This document shows positions 1 through 4,692 of a DNA stretch of 5,764 nt, in pieces. A program made the translations under genes and the position numbers. The notes under the pieces were generated by a model that saw nothing but the letters and a program-made list of their open reading frames with translations, was not told where the DNA came from and did no database searches. The DNA lies in the NCBI GenBank assembly GCA_947177935.1, contig CAMWWG010000073.1:1-5764 (forward strand), given 5' to 3'. Position 1 is the stretch's first letter, and every line of letters starts with the position of its first letter. This DNA is from an uncultured Ruminococcus sp. (GTDB lineage: Bacteria; Bacillota; Clostridia; Oscillospirales; Ruminococcaceae).

Positions 1-207
1 TTATATCAGAATCACATCAAGCCGGTTCATAGTCACCCGGTTCCGTACATGACCATATCCGGGAGCGGAATGCTGGAAGTTTTTCAGCCGGATGAAATTT
101 TAATCCGGGAAGAATGTGGCGTTTCCAGAACTGTGGATGCCTTGATTGGAATGAGTCCGCAGGCAGACCGGAAAGCGATATTTCATCCGAAATTATTAAA
201 TTATTAA
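1..207 (+). CDS. spoIIGA: SpoIIGA, sigma-E processing peptidase, C-terminal end (5' partial)
   Basis: Frame 1 is open from the first base to a TAA at 205-207, giving the last 68 residues of a protein that begins outside the window. The segment has the look of the SpoIIGA C-terminus: a [19 protein letters not shown] core, where family members have an Ile/Val-Pro-Tyr, a Gly-rich turn and a Phe-x-Pro-Asp stretch, and a closing ALIGMSPQ...AIFHPKLL, matching the family ending in an Ala-Leu-Leu-His-Pro-like motif. SpoIIGA is a membrane-embedded aspartic-type protease that removes the N-terminal pro-sequence of sigma-E at the sporulation septum. Its membrane domain and catalytic Asp lie upstream and cannot be seen. 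The next gene, sigE, starts 40 bases later on the same strand, which is the standard operon arrangement and strongly supports the call. The promoter is not in the window; Spo0A control is known for B. subtilis and only inferred here. Confidence 0.88.
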   Translation, partial: LYQNHIKPVHSHPVPYMTISGSGMLEVFQPDEILIREECGVSRTVDALIGMSPQADRKAIFHPKLLNY

Positions 208-247
208 TGATAATTTAATTTTAAATTTTTATGCAGGGGGCTGTCTT

Positions 248-946
248 ATGCAGATTTTTCAGAAATTTTTCGCATTCCTTCGGAAATTGTTGCACCCGGA
301 AGTCCATTACATCAGCGGTGCGGACACGTTGCCGCCGCCGCTTTCCAGGGAAGAAGAATCCGCCGTGTTCGTCCGGCTTTCCGCCGGTGATCCTCAGGCA
401 AGGGAAATGCTGATTGTTCACAATCTCCGGCTTGTAGTCTATATTGCGAAAAAATTTGAAAGTTCAGGCGTCTGCCTGGAAGATTTAATTTCCATCGGGA
501 CAATTGGACTGATTAAAGCCGTGGGGACGTTCTGTCCGGACAAGAACATCAAGCTTGCGACATACGCATCCCGGTGCATTGAGAATGAAATTCTCATGTT
601 TCTCCGGAAATCCGTCCAGTACAAAGGGGAAGTTTCAATTGATGAACCGTTGAATGTGGACTGGGACGGGAACGAGTTATTATTATCTGATGTTTTAGGA
701 ACGGATGATGATATTGTCAGCCGTGGAATTGAGTGGGAGGCGGAACGGGAAATGCTCTATGCCGCTGTCAATTCCCTGCCGGCAAGGGAACGAGAAATTA
801 TGGAGTTGCGCTTCGGACTGAACGGACGCAGGGAGTGTACACAAAAAGAAGTGGCGGAGAAAATCGGAATTTCGCAGTCTTACATTTCCAGACTGGAGAA
901 AAAAATCATCCGGAAATTAAGGGTTGTCCTGGAAGAACAAGTGTAA
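248..946 (+). CDS. sigE: RNA polymerase sporulation sigma factor sigma-E (pro-form)
   Basis: The 232-residue product matches B. subtilis sigma-E as I recall it, nearly block for block: [10 protein letters not shown] at about 28-37, [13 protein letters not shown] at 59-71, [15 protein letters not shown] at 78-92 (region 2, core polymerase binding), [15 protein letters not shown] (regions 2.3-2.4, -10 recognition), [20 protein letters not shown] (linker), and a C-terminal helix-turn-helix [20 protein letters not shown] (region 4.2, -35 recognition). Sigma-E directs the first mother-cell transcription programme in sporulation. Residues 1 to about 20 form an amphipathic, Phe-rich pro-sequence; PEVHYISG at 17-24 aligns with the DEVYYIGG processing site, so SpoIIGA cleavage is expected near residues 20-21. 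The start was chosen because AGGGGG at 235-240 lies 7 bases before the ATG and because the pro-sequence is then complete. The gene follows spoIIGA in one unit. No clear plus-strand terminator follows, and sigG, often the next gene, is absent. Confidence 0.97.
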   Translation: MQIFQKFFAFLRKLLHPEVHYISGADTLPPPLSREEESAVFVRLSAGDPQAREMLIVHNLRLVVYIAKKFESSGVCLEDLISIGTIGLIKAVGTFCPDKNIKLATYASRCIENEILMFLRKSVQYKGEVSIDEPLNVDWDGNELLLSDVLGTDDDIVSRGIEWEAEREMLYAAVNSLPAREREIMELRFGLNGRRECTQKEVAEKIGISQSYISRLEKKIIRKLRVVLEEQV

Positions 947-1010
947 ACCAGCTACAAAGCAGAGCCGACAGCGCAGGCTTATACAGCAGAAGAAGAAAAA
1001 CACGCTTGAA

Positions 1011-1043
1011 TAAAAAACAGCAAGGAGAGTGTTCTCCTTGCTG
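1011..1043 (-). terminator. Rho-independent terminator of the small membrane-protein gene
   Basis: There is a perfect 11-bp inverted repeat, CAGCAAGGAGA at 1018-1028 and TCTCCTTGCTG at 1033-1043, with a 4-base loop. On the plus strand it is preceded by six A (1012-1017), so a minus-strand transcript reads the hairpin and then a run of six U. On the plus strand no T run follows. It therefore terminates the minus-strand gene ending at 1086, not sigE, although the hairpin would also form in a sigE transcript. Confidence 0.9.
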
Positions 1044-1085
1044 CCGTGATGTATATCTGAAAATGCAAATTAAAGTTTCTGTCTA

Positions 1086-1451
1086 TCATAATAAACTAAC
1101 AAGACCTGCTAAAGTAAAAATACAGCCAAAAAGTAGGGCAAGTCGGCTAAGTGCACCATAATCATAATATCCCTGTACGACTTTTGTTATATTTTCAGGA
1201 TTATCTTTTTCAACGAAAACAGGAACTTTTACACCCTGTTTTTTTACACCAAGAGGAAAAGACTTGTAGCTGAAAGTATGAAAAAACTTTTCTTTTTTGT
1301 AAGTATATTCTATGGTAAGTTGGTCAGTATCAGGGTCAATCATTACCATTTTGCCCTGACACAGAGTTTGTCCATTAACGGTTATTCCAATACACCACCA
1401 TATTCTGAATGCGATAAAAGCGATTCCTACCAATAAAACTGTGATTGACAT
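1086..1451 (-). CDS. Small membrane protein of unknown function, two predicted transmembrane helices (DUF3592-like pattern)
   Basis: A 121-residue protein with a hydrophobic N-terminal helix (about residues 2-25) and a hydrophobic C-terminal helix (about 100-121), enclosing a roughly 75-residue soluble segment rich in beta-type residues. It contains KVPVFVEKDNPENI, resembling the 'V.V.YDP.NP' stretch in small DUF3592-type membrane proteins; that link is a weak resemblance, not a firm family call. Start evidence is strong: GGAGGT (complement of 1457-1462) lies 5 bases before the ATG. A consensus promoter and a strong terminator make it a self-contained unit opposing sigE. Base use differs from the neighbours: it contains no CCGG, while sigE and murD have one about every 65-80 bases, and it prefers A/T-ending codons. 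I infer an acquired or accessory gene. Function is unknown. Confidence 0.8.
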   Translation of the reverse strand: MSITVLLVGIAFIAFRIWWCIGITVNGQTLCQGKMVMIDPDTDQLTIEYTYKKEKFFHTFSYKSFPLGVKKQGVKVPVFVEKDNPENITKVVQGYYDYGALSRLALLFGCIFTLAGLVSLL

Positions 1452-1522
1452 TATTTACCTCCGATATTATGATTAGCTATCTAATTTCATAGAAAGTGTC
1501 CAATATTTGATTCTTGTATATC

Positions 1523-1551
1523 ATTATACGGCATCATCCCCAAAAAGTCAA
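1523..1551 (-). promoter_or_regulatory. Sigma-A type promoter of the small membrane-protein gene
   Basis: On the minus strand, TTGACT (complement of 1546-1551) is followed after exactly 17 bases by a perfect TATAAT (complement of 1523-1528). Transcription would start near 1516, giving an untranslated leader of about 65 bases before the ATG at 1451. This is a housekeeping-type promoter, so the gene need not depend on sporulation. Confidence 0.85.
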
Positions 1552-1570
1552 GCGTTTATTGGCGATTAAT

Positions 1571-1631
1571 CAGGGCGTAACCACATGAAATTTTGCACAA
1601 ATTTTCAGTATTTTTTCATGCGGTTGCCCTG
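1571..1631. repeat. Long imperfect inverted repeat between divergent promoters
   Basis: The left arm CAGGGCGTAACCACATGAAA (1571-1590) pairs with the right arm TTTCATGCGGTTGCCCTG (1614-1631). This gives 17 base pairs broken by a 2-base bulge (1577-1578) and one A-C mismatch (1583/1621), around a 23-base AT-rich loop. No T run follows on either strand, so it is not an ordinary terminator. It lies outside both predicted transcripts, between the -35 boxes at 1551 and 1650. It may be an operator, a remnant of an unrecognised RNA, or a scar at the edge of the foreign-looking segment. Confidence 0.6.
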
Positions 1632-1649
1632 GCAATCCTGAGAAATCTC

Positions 1650-1678
1650 TTGACAAATCCGGAATTATATGTTACATT
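1650..1678 (+). promoter_or_regulatory. Predicted promoter of the lipoprotein-rsmE unit
   Basis: A perfect -35 box TTGACA (1650-1655) is followed after 17 bases by TACATT (1673-1678), which matches TATAAT at four of six positions and carries the extended -10 dinucleotide TG at 1670-1671. Transcription would start near 1685. A better-looking TATAAT at 1678-1683 sits 22 bases from the same -35 box, too far for normal spacing, so I favour the extended -10 version; the exact start is uncertain. Confidence 0.65.
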
Positions 1679-1759
1679 ATAATAAGCAGGGTTGCAAAAA
1701 ATCCTGCTTATTATTTATTATATAATTAATAATTATTAAAATTTGCAGGAGTTTTTTGC
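1679..1759 (+). promoter_or_regulatory. Structured leader with mutually exclusive hairpins, one hiding the ribosome binding site
   Basis: Hairpin A pairs 1679-1690 with 1703-1714 (12 bp, core AATAAGCAGG/CCTGCTTATT, 12-base loop). The loop and right arm, GCAAAAAATCCTGC at 1694-1707, can instead pair with GCAGGAGTTTTTTGC at 1745-1759. That gives 14 base pairs with a single bulged G at 1751 and covers the AGGAG ribosome binding site (1747-1751) up to the base before the ATG. The two pairings share 1703-1707, so they exclude each other. The left arm GCAGG (1686-1690) copies the ribosome binding site sequence and competes with it for the same CCTGC. This is the layout of a translational switch. 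No known riboswitch class is recognised. If transcription starts at 1685 or later, hairpin A loses its outer pairs. Confidence 0.5.
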
Positions 1760-2416
1760 ATGAAGAAATCAGATAAAAAATTAAAATATTTCAGAATTTT
1801 TGCCTGCGTGCTGACGGTTCTGCTTTCTTTGTCTGTCGGATTCACCGGATGTGCAAATTCTAAGCAGGAAATTAACATGACGGAAGATGAGCTTCCCTAT
1901 GGAGCAACCATGCGCTCAGATAAGAATAGTTTTTCCGTTCCTGTGACGTATGACAGGCGTTTTGTCAGTGAAGAACAGATTGCGGTTGTGGCAGATTATT
2001 TTGCGGCAATCCAGAACCAGGATCAGGAACTGTATCTTGCCAGCGCTCTGCCGATTTACACAGATTATCAGATTCATAAAGTTTATTCCTATCAGGATGT
2101 TGGGGAACTTGTTCAAGGACTGCATGAGGGAATTGCCGGACAGACAGGGGAAGATTTTGAATTCAATATGATTCTTGTGAATTCTTTTTCACAAGATACG
2201 ACGTTCGGCAGATTGGAAGCGATTCTGGATTTATTAGATCATGTGGATGATCCGGACGCCGAATCCGGAGAGAAATTTTCTAAACGGATGCAGGGCGCAT
2301 GGGCATTAGAATTAGAATGGAATCTGCTCTACGATCAGCAGTCCAGCTCCGGTACGGTAGAGAGTCAATGGGTCTATCTGTTCCAGGTGGATGATCAGTA
2401 TTATTGCTGCATGTAA
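1760..2416 (+). CDS. Predicted lipoprotein of unknown function
   Basis: A 218-residue protein with a lipoprotein signal: a Lys-rich start (MKKSDKKLKY), a hydrophobic stretch at about 12-28, and a lipobox GFTGC with the lipidated cysteine at residue 31. The mature protein would be anchored to the outer face of the membrane. After a polar linker, about residues 70-105 (EQIAVVADYFAAIQNQDQEL followed by YLASALP) look like the first helices of an NTF2-like or similar small alpha+beta domain; this is inference from pattern only. The mature part is acidic and has no catalytic motif I recognise. The ATG has AGGAG 8 bases upstream. The preceding leader may control translation. rsmE follows 39 bases later on the same strand with no terminator between, so the two are probably cotranscribed. 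CCGG content matches the chromosome, so it looks native. Confidence 0.87.
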   Translation: MKKSDKKLKYFRIFACVLTVLLSLSVGFTGCANSKQEINMTEDELPYGATMRSDKNSFSVPVTYDRRFVSEEQIAVVADYFAAIQNQDQELYLASALPIYTDYQIHKVYSYQDVGELVQGLHEGIAGQTGEDFEFNMILVNSFSQDTTFGRLEAILDLLDHVDDPDAESGEKFSKRMQGAWALELEWNLLYDQQSSSGTVESQWVYLFQVDDQYYCCM

Positions 2417-2455
2417 TTTAAAAGAATTTTAAAAAAATTTTGGAGGGGAATTTTT

Positions 2456-3184
2456 ATGCCAAGATTCTTTGCACAGCAGGCTGATCCGGATCAGATTGTT
2501 CTTACCGGAGAAGATGCACGGCATATCGGGTATTCTCTTAGGATGCGTCCGGGCGAGATGCTCATAGTCTGTTCCGGCGGTTTGGATTATCACTGTGAGA
2601 TCACCAAAATTACAGAATCCGAAGTATTTCTCCATCCTGTCCGGATTGTTCCCTGTGCGTCTGAACCGGATATTTTCGTGACGTTATATCAGGCAATTCC
2701 AAAACAGGACAAATTAGCAGAGATTATCCAGAAATCTGTGGAACTGGGTGTTTTCCGGATTGTCCCCGTCCTGACTTCAAGATGTGTTTCCAGACCATCC
2801 CAGGCGGATTTTGAAAAAAAACGTCAGAGATTACAAAAAATTGCACTCTCTGCGGCAAAGCAGTCCGGCAGAGGGATTATCCCGGAAGTCGGATCATTGC
2901 TGACCTGGAAAGATATGCTACGGGATTGTGAAACACAGGATCTGAATCTGATGCTATACGAACAGCCCGGCGGGATGTCGTTCCGGGATGCTTTGGGACA
3001 TCCGGCATCCGGGGCTAGAATTTCCCTGTTTGTCGGGAGCGAAGGCGGCATTTCTCCGGAGGAATCCGAGGCAGTCATTTCGGCAGGATTCCGCCCGATA
3101 TGGCTCGGCAGCCGGATTCTCCGCTGTGAGACAGCACCGACGGCGGCGTTGTCCATCCTGATGCATCTGACAGGGAACATGTAG
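2456..3184 (+). CDS. rsmE: 16S rRNA (uracil(1498)-N3)-methyltransferase RsmE
   Basis: The 242-residue protein has the normal RsmE length and layout. An N-terminal PUA-like RNA-binding part begins MPRFF and includes GEDARHIGYSLRMRPGE at about 18-34, followed by a SPOUT methyltransferase domain. Signature stretches are QAIPKQDKLAEIIQKSVELG (about 79-98; the Lys-Gln-Asp-Lys and 'K..ELG' are typical), AAKQSGR at about 132-138, LFVGSEGGISPEE at 191-203 and LGSRILRCETA at 217-227, which form the knotted SAM-binding site. RsmE methylates N3 of U1498 in the decoding region of 16S rRNA in the assembled 30S subunit. The usual glycine loop is Ile-Gly-Pro-Glu-Gly-Gly; here the Pro is Ser. The start is supported by GGAGGGG at 2442-2448. 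It lies 39 bases after the lipoprotein gene and probably shares its transcript. No clear terminator follows. Confidence 0.95.
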   Translation: MPRFFAQQADPDQIVLTGEDARHIGYSLRMRPGEMLIVCSGGLDYHCEITKITESEVFLHPVRIVPCASEPDIFVTLYQAIPKQDKLAEIIQKSVELGVFRIVPVLTSRCVSRPSQADFEKKRQRLQKIALSAAKQSGRGIIPEVGSLLTWKDMLRDCETQDLNLMLYEQPGGMSFRDALGHPASGARISLFVGSEGGISPEESEAVISAGFRPIWLGSRILRCETAPTAALSILMHLTGNM

Positions 3185-3227
3185 TTTTAAAATTATGTGA
3201 AATTTTTCTGAAATTTATAAATTACTA

Positions 3228-3256
3228 TTGAATTTTTTCTCAGACTATGCTATAAT
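3228..3256 (+). promoter_or_regulatory. Sigma-A type promoter of the acidic membrane-protein gene
   Basis: TTGAAT (3228-3233), a 17-base spacer and a perfect TATAAT (3251-3256). Transcription would start near 3263, so the transcript begins with the first arm of the structured leader. Confidence 0.8.
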
Positions 3257-3262
3257 AAACTT

Positions 3263-3333
3263 GCAGAGAACCGCAGATACTCTGCTGTAGATTATTTGCA
3301 GATTATTTTATCAATTCTGCGGAGAAAGAGGAG
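3263..3333 (+). promoter_or_regulatory. Structured leader with pseudoknot potential upstream of the acidic protein gene
   Basis: The leader has three copies of GCAGA (3263-3267, 3273-3277, 3298-3302) and two of the complement TCTGC (3281-3285, 3316-3320). Stem 1 pairs GCAGAG 3263-3268 with CTCTGC 3280-3285. Its loop holds CCGCAGA 3271-3277, which can pair with TCTGCGG 3316-3322. Together these make an H-type pseudoknot with loops of 2, 2 and 30 bases. The third GCAGA can instead form a local hairpin with 3316-3320. The long loop contains a direct repeat of AGATTATTT (3289-3297, 3300-3308). The ribosome binding site GAGGAG (3328-3333) is 5 bases after the structure. No known riboswitch is recognised; folding is not computed. 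Confidence 0.4.
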
Positions 3334-3338
3334 TTCCT

Positions 3339-3743
3339 ATGAAAAATTTAAAACTCATCGGCATTATTGTCACCACCGCTGTTGCCACAGCGACAGCCGT
3401 TCTGCTTGTGTTGCAGAGAAGCCGTAAAAAGAACAGAATGCGGTTTGACAGCAGTGATTTTGATGATGATGATTTCTTGAATGACGTTTATAACTGCAAT
3501 CCGGATGACCTGGATGTAGAATTTCCGGCATCCGAAGAAGAACCGGAAGAATCAAAAGAAACAGAGGATGCACTTGAAGAGATGGCTGAAACAGCGGACG
3601 AAGTTGTGGAAGAAGTTAAAGATATCATCTCTGAAACTGCTGAAAAGGCAGCGGATGCAATTGACGAACTGCTCAGTGATGCAGACGCCGCACTGGATGC
3701 AGAGCCGGAAACGGATACAGAAGCAAAACCGGATTTTGAGTAA
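3339..3743 (+). CDS. Small membrane-anchored, highly acidic protein of unknown function
   Basis: A 134-residue protein. Residues 6-25 form one hydrophobic helix rich in Val, Ala and Thr, followed by a basic stop (QRSRKKNRMR), which predicts a single membrane anchor with the C-terminal domain in the cytoplasm. The rest is strongly acidic: an FDSSDFDDDDFLND cluster at about 35-48, a Glu-rich linker, then a long helix-prone stretch (about 75-118) with Asp/Glu/Lys and spaced Val, Ile, Leu and Ala suggesting an amphipathic or coiled-coil helix, ending in a disordered Asp/Glu/Thr/Pro tail. No catalytic motif is seen. It recalls YtxH-like or other envelope-associated small proteins in outline only. 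GAGGAG lies 5 bases before the ATG. The gene stands alone, with its own promoter and structured leader, and ends at a bidirectional terminator. Confidence 0.85.
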   Translation: MKNLKLIGIIVTTAVATATAVLLVLQRSRKKNRMRFDSSDFDDDDFLNDVYNCNPDDLDVEFPASEEEPEESKETEDALEEMAETADEVVEEVKDIISETAEKAADAIDELLSDADAALDAEPETDTEAKPDFE

Positions 3744-3766
3744 AAAATAATAATTTACTGACAAAT

Positions 3767-3822
3767 AAAAAATCCCTGACAGCCGTTGCATTTTTTTGCA
3801 GTCTGTCAGGGTTAATTTTTTT
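3767..3822. terminator. Bidirectional rho-independent terminator between convergent genes
   Basis: A perfect 9-bp stem, CCCTGACAG (3774-3782) and CTGTCAGGG (3803-3811), encloses an inner TGCA/TGCA pair around a T-rich loop. Seven T (3816-3822) follow on the plus strand and six A (3767-3772) precede it, giving a U run on the minus strand. It ends the acidic-protein gene (stop at 3743) on the plus strand and the tautomerase gene (stop at 3829) on the minus strand. Confidence 0.9.
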
Positions 3823-3828
3823 ATGAAA

Positions 3829-4170
3829 TTAAAAATTATTCCCGTTCCATCCCCAGTCCGGTGTACCAAAATAACTGATGTAGATCCGGTTCTGCGGAAT
3901 GTTTAGTTCAGATTCTATCAATTTGCAGATCTTTGCCGTTAATGTTTCCGATGCCGGAGCAGAAACAGCGCCGCAGATCTGGACTTGAATCATTGCTGCC
4001 GGAGCGTCCGATCCCTGGTAATAGAGAATGGCATCTGGTTCAATGGCAACCATCAGCCAGTGTTCGGATTTTCCGGGAAGTGCGGTAATTGCCTGTCCAA
4101 GACCGGATTTGACAGCTTCCTGCTGTGCCTTGGAAACAGGCTGATTGGTTTTCACGTTGATGAATGGCAT
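3829..4170 (-). CDS. MIF-like protein (tautomerase superfamily, macrophage migration inhibitory factor family)
   Basis: The 113-residue product has MIF length and signature. It starts Met-Pro, so Met removal would expose the catalytic N-terminal proline that acts as general base in the superfamily. The ITALPGKSEHWLMVAI segment matches the MIF stretch holding active-site Lys32 (here Lys34 counting Met), IQVQICGAVS matches the Ile64 strand, and IYISYFGTPDWGWNGNNF matches the MIF C-terminus (YINYYD...VGWNNSTF as I recall it). Family members are trimers that tautomerise phenylpyruvate-like keto-enols; the true substrate in bacteria is usually unknown. AGGAGG (complement of 4178-4183) lies 7 bases before the ATG. 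The gene sits 58 bases after the DtxR-like regulator on the same strand with no convincing promoter or terminator between, so they are probably one operon ending at the shared terminator. Confidence 0.92.
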   Translation of the reverse strand: MPFINVKTNQPVSKAQQEAVKSGLGQAITALPGKSEHWLMVAIEPDAILYYQGSDAPAAMIQVQICGAVSAPASETLTAKICKLIESELNIPQNRIYISYFGTPDWGWNGNNF

Positions 4171-4228
4171 AAAAATTCCTCCTGTATAAAAATAAATTTT
4201 AATTATAATTTATGATAGATTTTTTTAT

Positions 4229-4627
4229 TTATGATTTTTTCTTGTGCTCCGCCTGTTTCAGTGTTCTGCTTGTGGAACTGCAAAGTTTTTTGATTGTGTG
4301 TTCCGGGAATGTTGATAAGAACAGATAGGCATGATCTCTCGCATCCTGAGACGGCAGGCGGAGAATCTTCCGGAAGAACAGATAGATAAGATCATAATCT
4401 GCATTGCACTGTTCGGCAAATTCCCGTCCCTTAGGTGTCAGCCGGACGGATTCACAATAATCCGAATAAACAAGCTCCATGCTGACCATACATTTCATCA
4501 TTTTGCTGACGCTCGGACGAGTCACACCGAGATTCCGGGCGATGTCCGCACAACGGATTCTGGCATGTTCCCGTTCCAGATGATAGATACAAAGCAGATA
4601 ACGACACTGACTGGCGCAGATTTTCAT
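4229..4627 (-). CDS. Cysteine-rich winged-helix regulator resembling the N-terminal half of DtxR/MntR
   Basis: A 132-residue protein from the ATG at 4627. Residues 7-64 match the DtxR/MntR DNA-binding domain pattern: RYLLCIYHLE, RCADIARNLGVTRPSVSKMM (helix-turn-helix, about 25-44) and VRLTPKGREFAE (wing, about 61-72). The following helices (NADYDLIYLFFRKIL, about 75-89) resemble the dimerisation domain; there is no SH3-like third domain, so the length is MntR-like. By recalled alignment to B. subtilis MntR, the metal ligands D8, E11, H77, E99, E102 and H103 fall on Arg9, Leu12, Tyr78, Asp98, Tyr101 and Leu102, so the usual Mn/Fe site appears lost. It has eight Cys (4, 8, 13, 26, 46, 58, 74, 116). 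A GTG at 4636 would add three residues, but the AAGAAG site sits 8 bases before the ATG, which I prefer. It is followed by the MIF-like gene and is divergent from murD. A MarR-type wing protein is the alternative. Confidence 0.82.
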   Translation of the reverse strand: MKICASQCRYLLCIYHLEREHARIRCADIARNLGVTRPSVSKMMKCMVSMELVYSDYCESVRLTPKGREFAEQCNADYDLIYLFFRKILRLPSQDARDHAYLFLSTFPEHTIKKLCSSTSRTLKQAEHKKKS

Positions 4628-4664
4628 AGACTTCACTTCTTTTCTGAAATTGATTTAGATTTAT

Positions 4665-4684
4665 TTTTATTTTATTTTATTTTA
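4665..4684. repeat. Tandem pentanucleotide repeat (TTTTA)4
   Basis: Four exact TTTTA units occupy 4665-4684, with imperfect flanking units. On the minus strand this reads (TAAAA)4 and falls at the very start of the regulator transcript, just downstream of its -10 box at 4693-4698. Copy-number slippage here would alter leader length or the initially transcribed sequence. Confidence 0.8.
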
Positions 4685-4692
4685 TTATCTTA

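Larger units (their letters stand above)
1452..1759. other. 308-base intergenic region with two divergent promoters, a long hairpin and a structured leader
   Basis: No credible gene lies here. Read left to right it contains the 5' untranslated region and promoter of the minus-strand membrane-protein gene (to 1551), an 8-base palindrome GATTAATC (1564-1571), a long imperfect inverted repeat (1571-1631), the plus-strand promoter of the lipoprotein gene (1650-1678) and its leader (1679-1759). Each is listed separately. Confidence 0.85.

Noticed and set aside
733..1161. Plus-strand open frame of 142 codons overlapping the end of sigE
   Set aside because: It overlaps sigE in another frame, runs through the terminator hairpin and into the opposite-strand gene, and its residues show no family pattern or suitable ribosome binding site.
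1571..1631. Reading the long hairpin as a rho-independent terminator
   Set aside because: No T run follows the stem on either strand, and both flanking genes are transcribed away from it.
1678..1683. TATAAT as the -10 box of the lipoprotein promoter
   Set aside because: It is 22 bases from TTGACA, and no -35-like hexamer lies 16-18 bases upstream of it; the extended TACATT box is better spaced.
1679..1716. The lipoprotein leader hairpin as a transcription attenuator
   Set aside because: The sequence after the right arm alternates T and A without a run of U, so termination there is unlikely.
2824..3180. Minus-strand open frame of 118 codons inside rsmE
   Set aside because: It is fully antisense to a clear RsmE domain. 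Its openness follows from the codon bias of rsmE, and its product is compositionally odd.
3289..3308. The AGATTATTT direct repeat as a CRISPR or insertion footprint
   Set aside because: There are only two 9-base copies 11 bases apart in AT-rich leader DNA, with no spacer structure or adjacent genes of that kind.
3552..3869. Minus-strand open frame of 105 codons over the acidic-protein gene and terminator
   Set aside because: It crosses a strong bidirectional terminator, and its Phe/Cys-rich product is the complement of acidic codons.
4184..4228. A separate promoter for the MIF-like gene, suggested by TATAAT on the minus strand in the 58-base gap
   Set aside because: The DNA there is almost pure A/T and no -35-like hexamer sits 16-18 bases upstream, so cotranscription is simpler.
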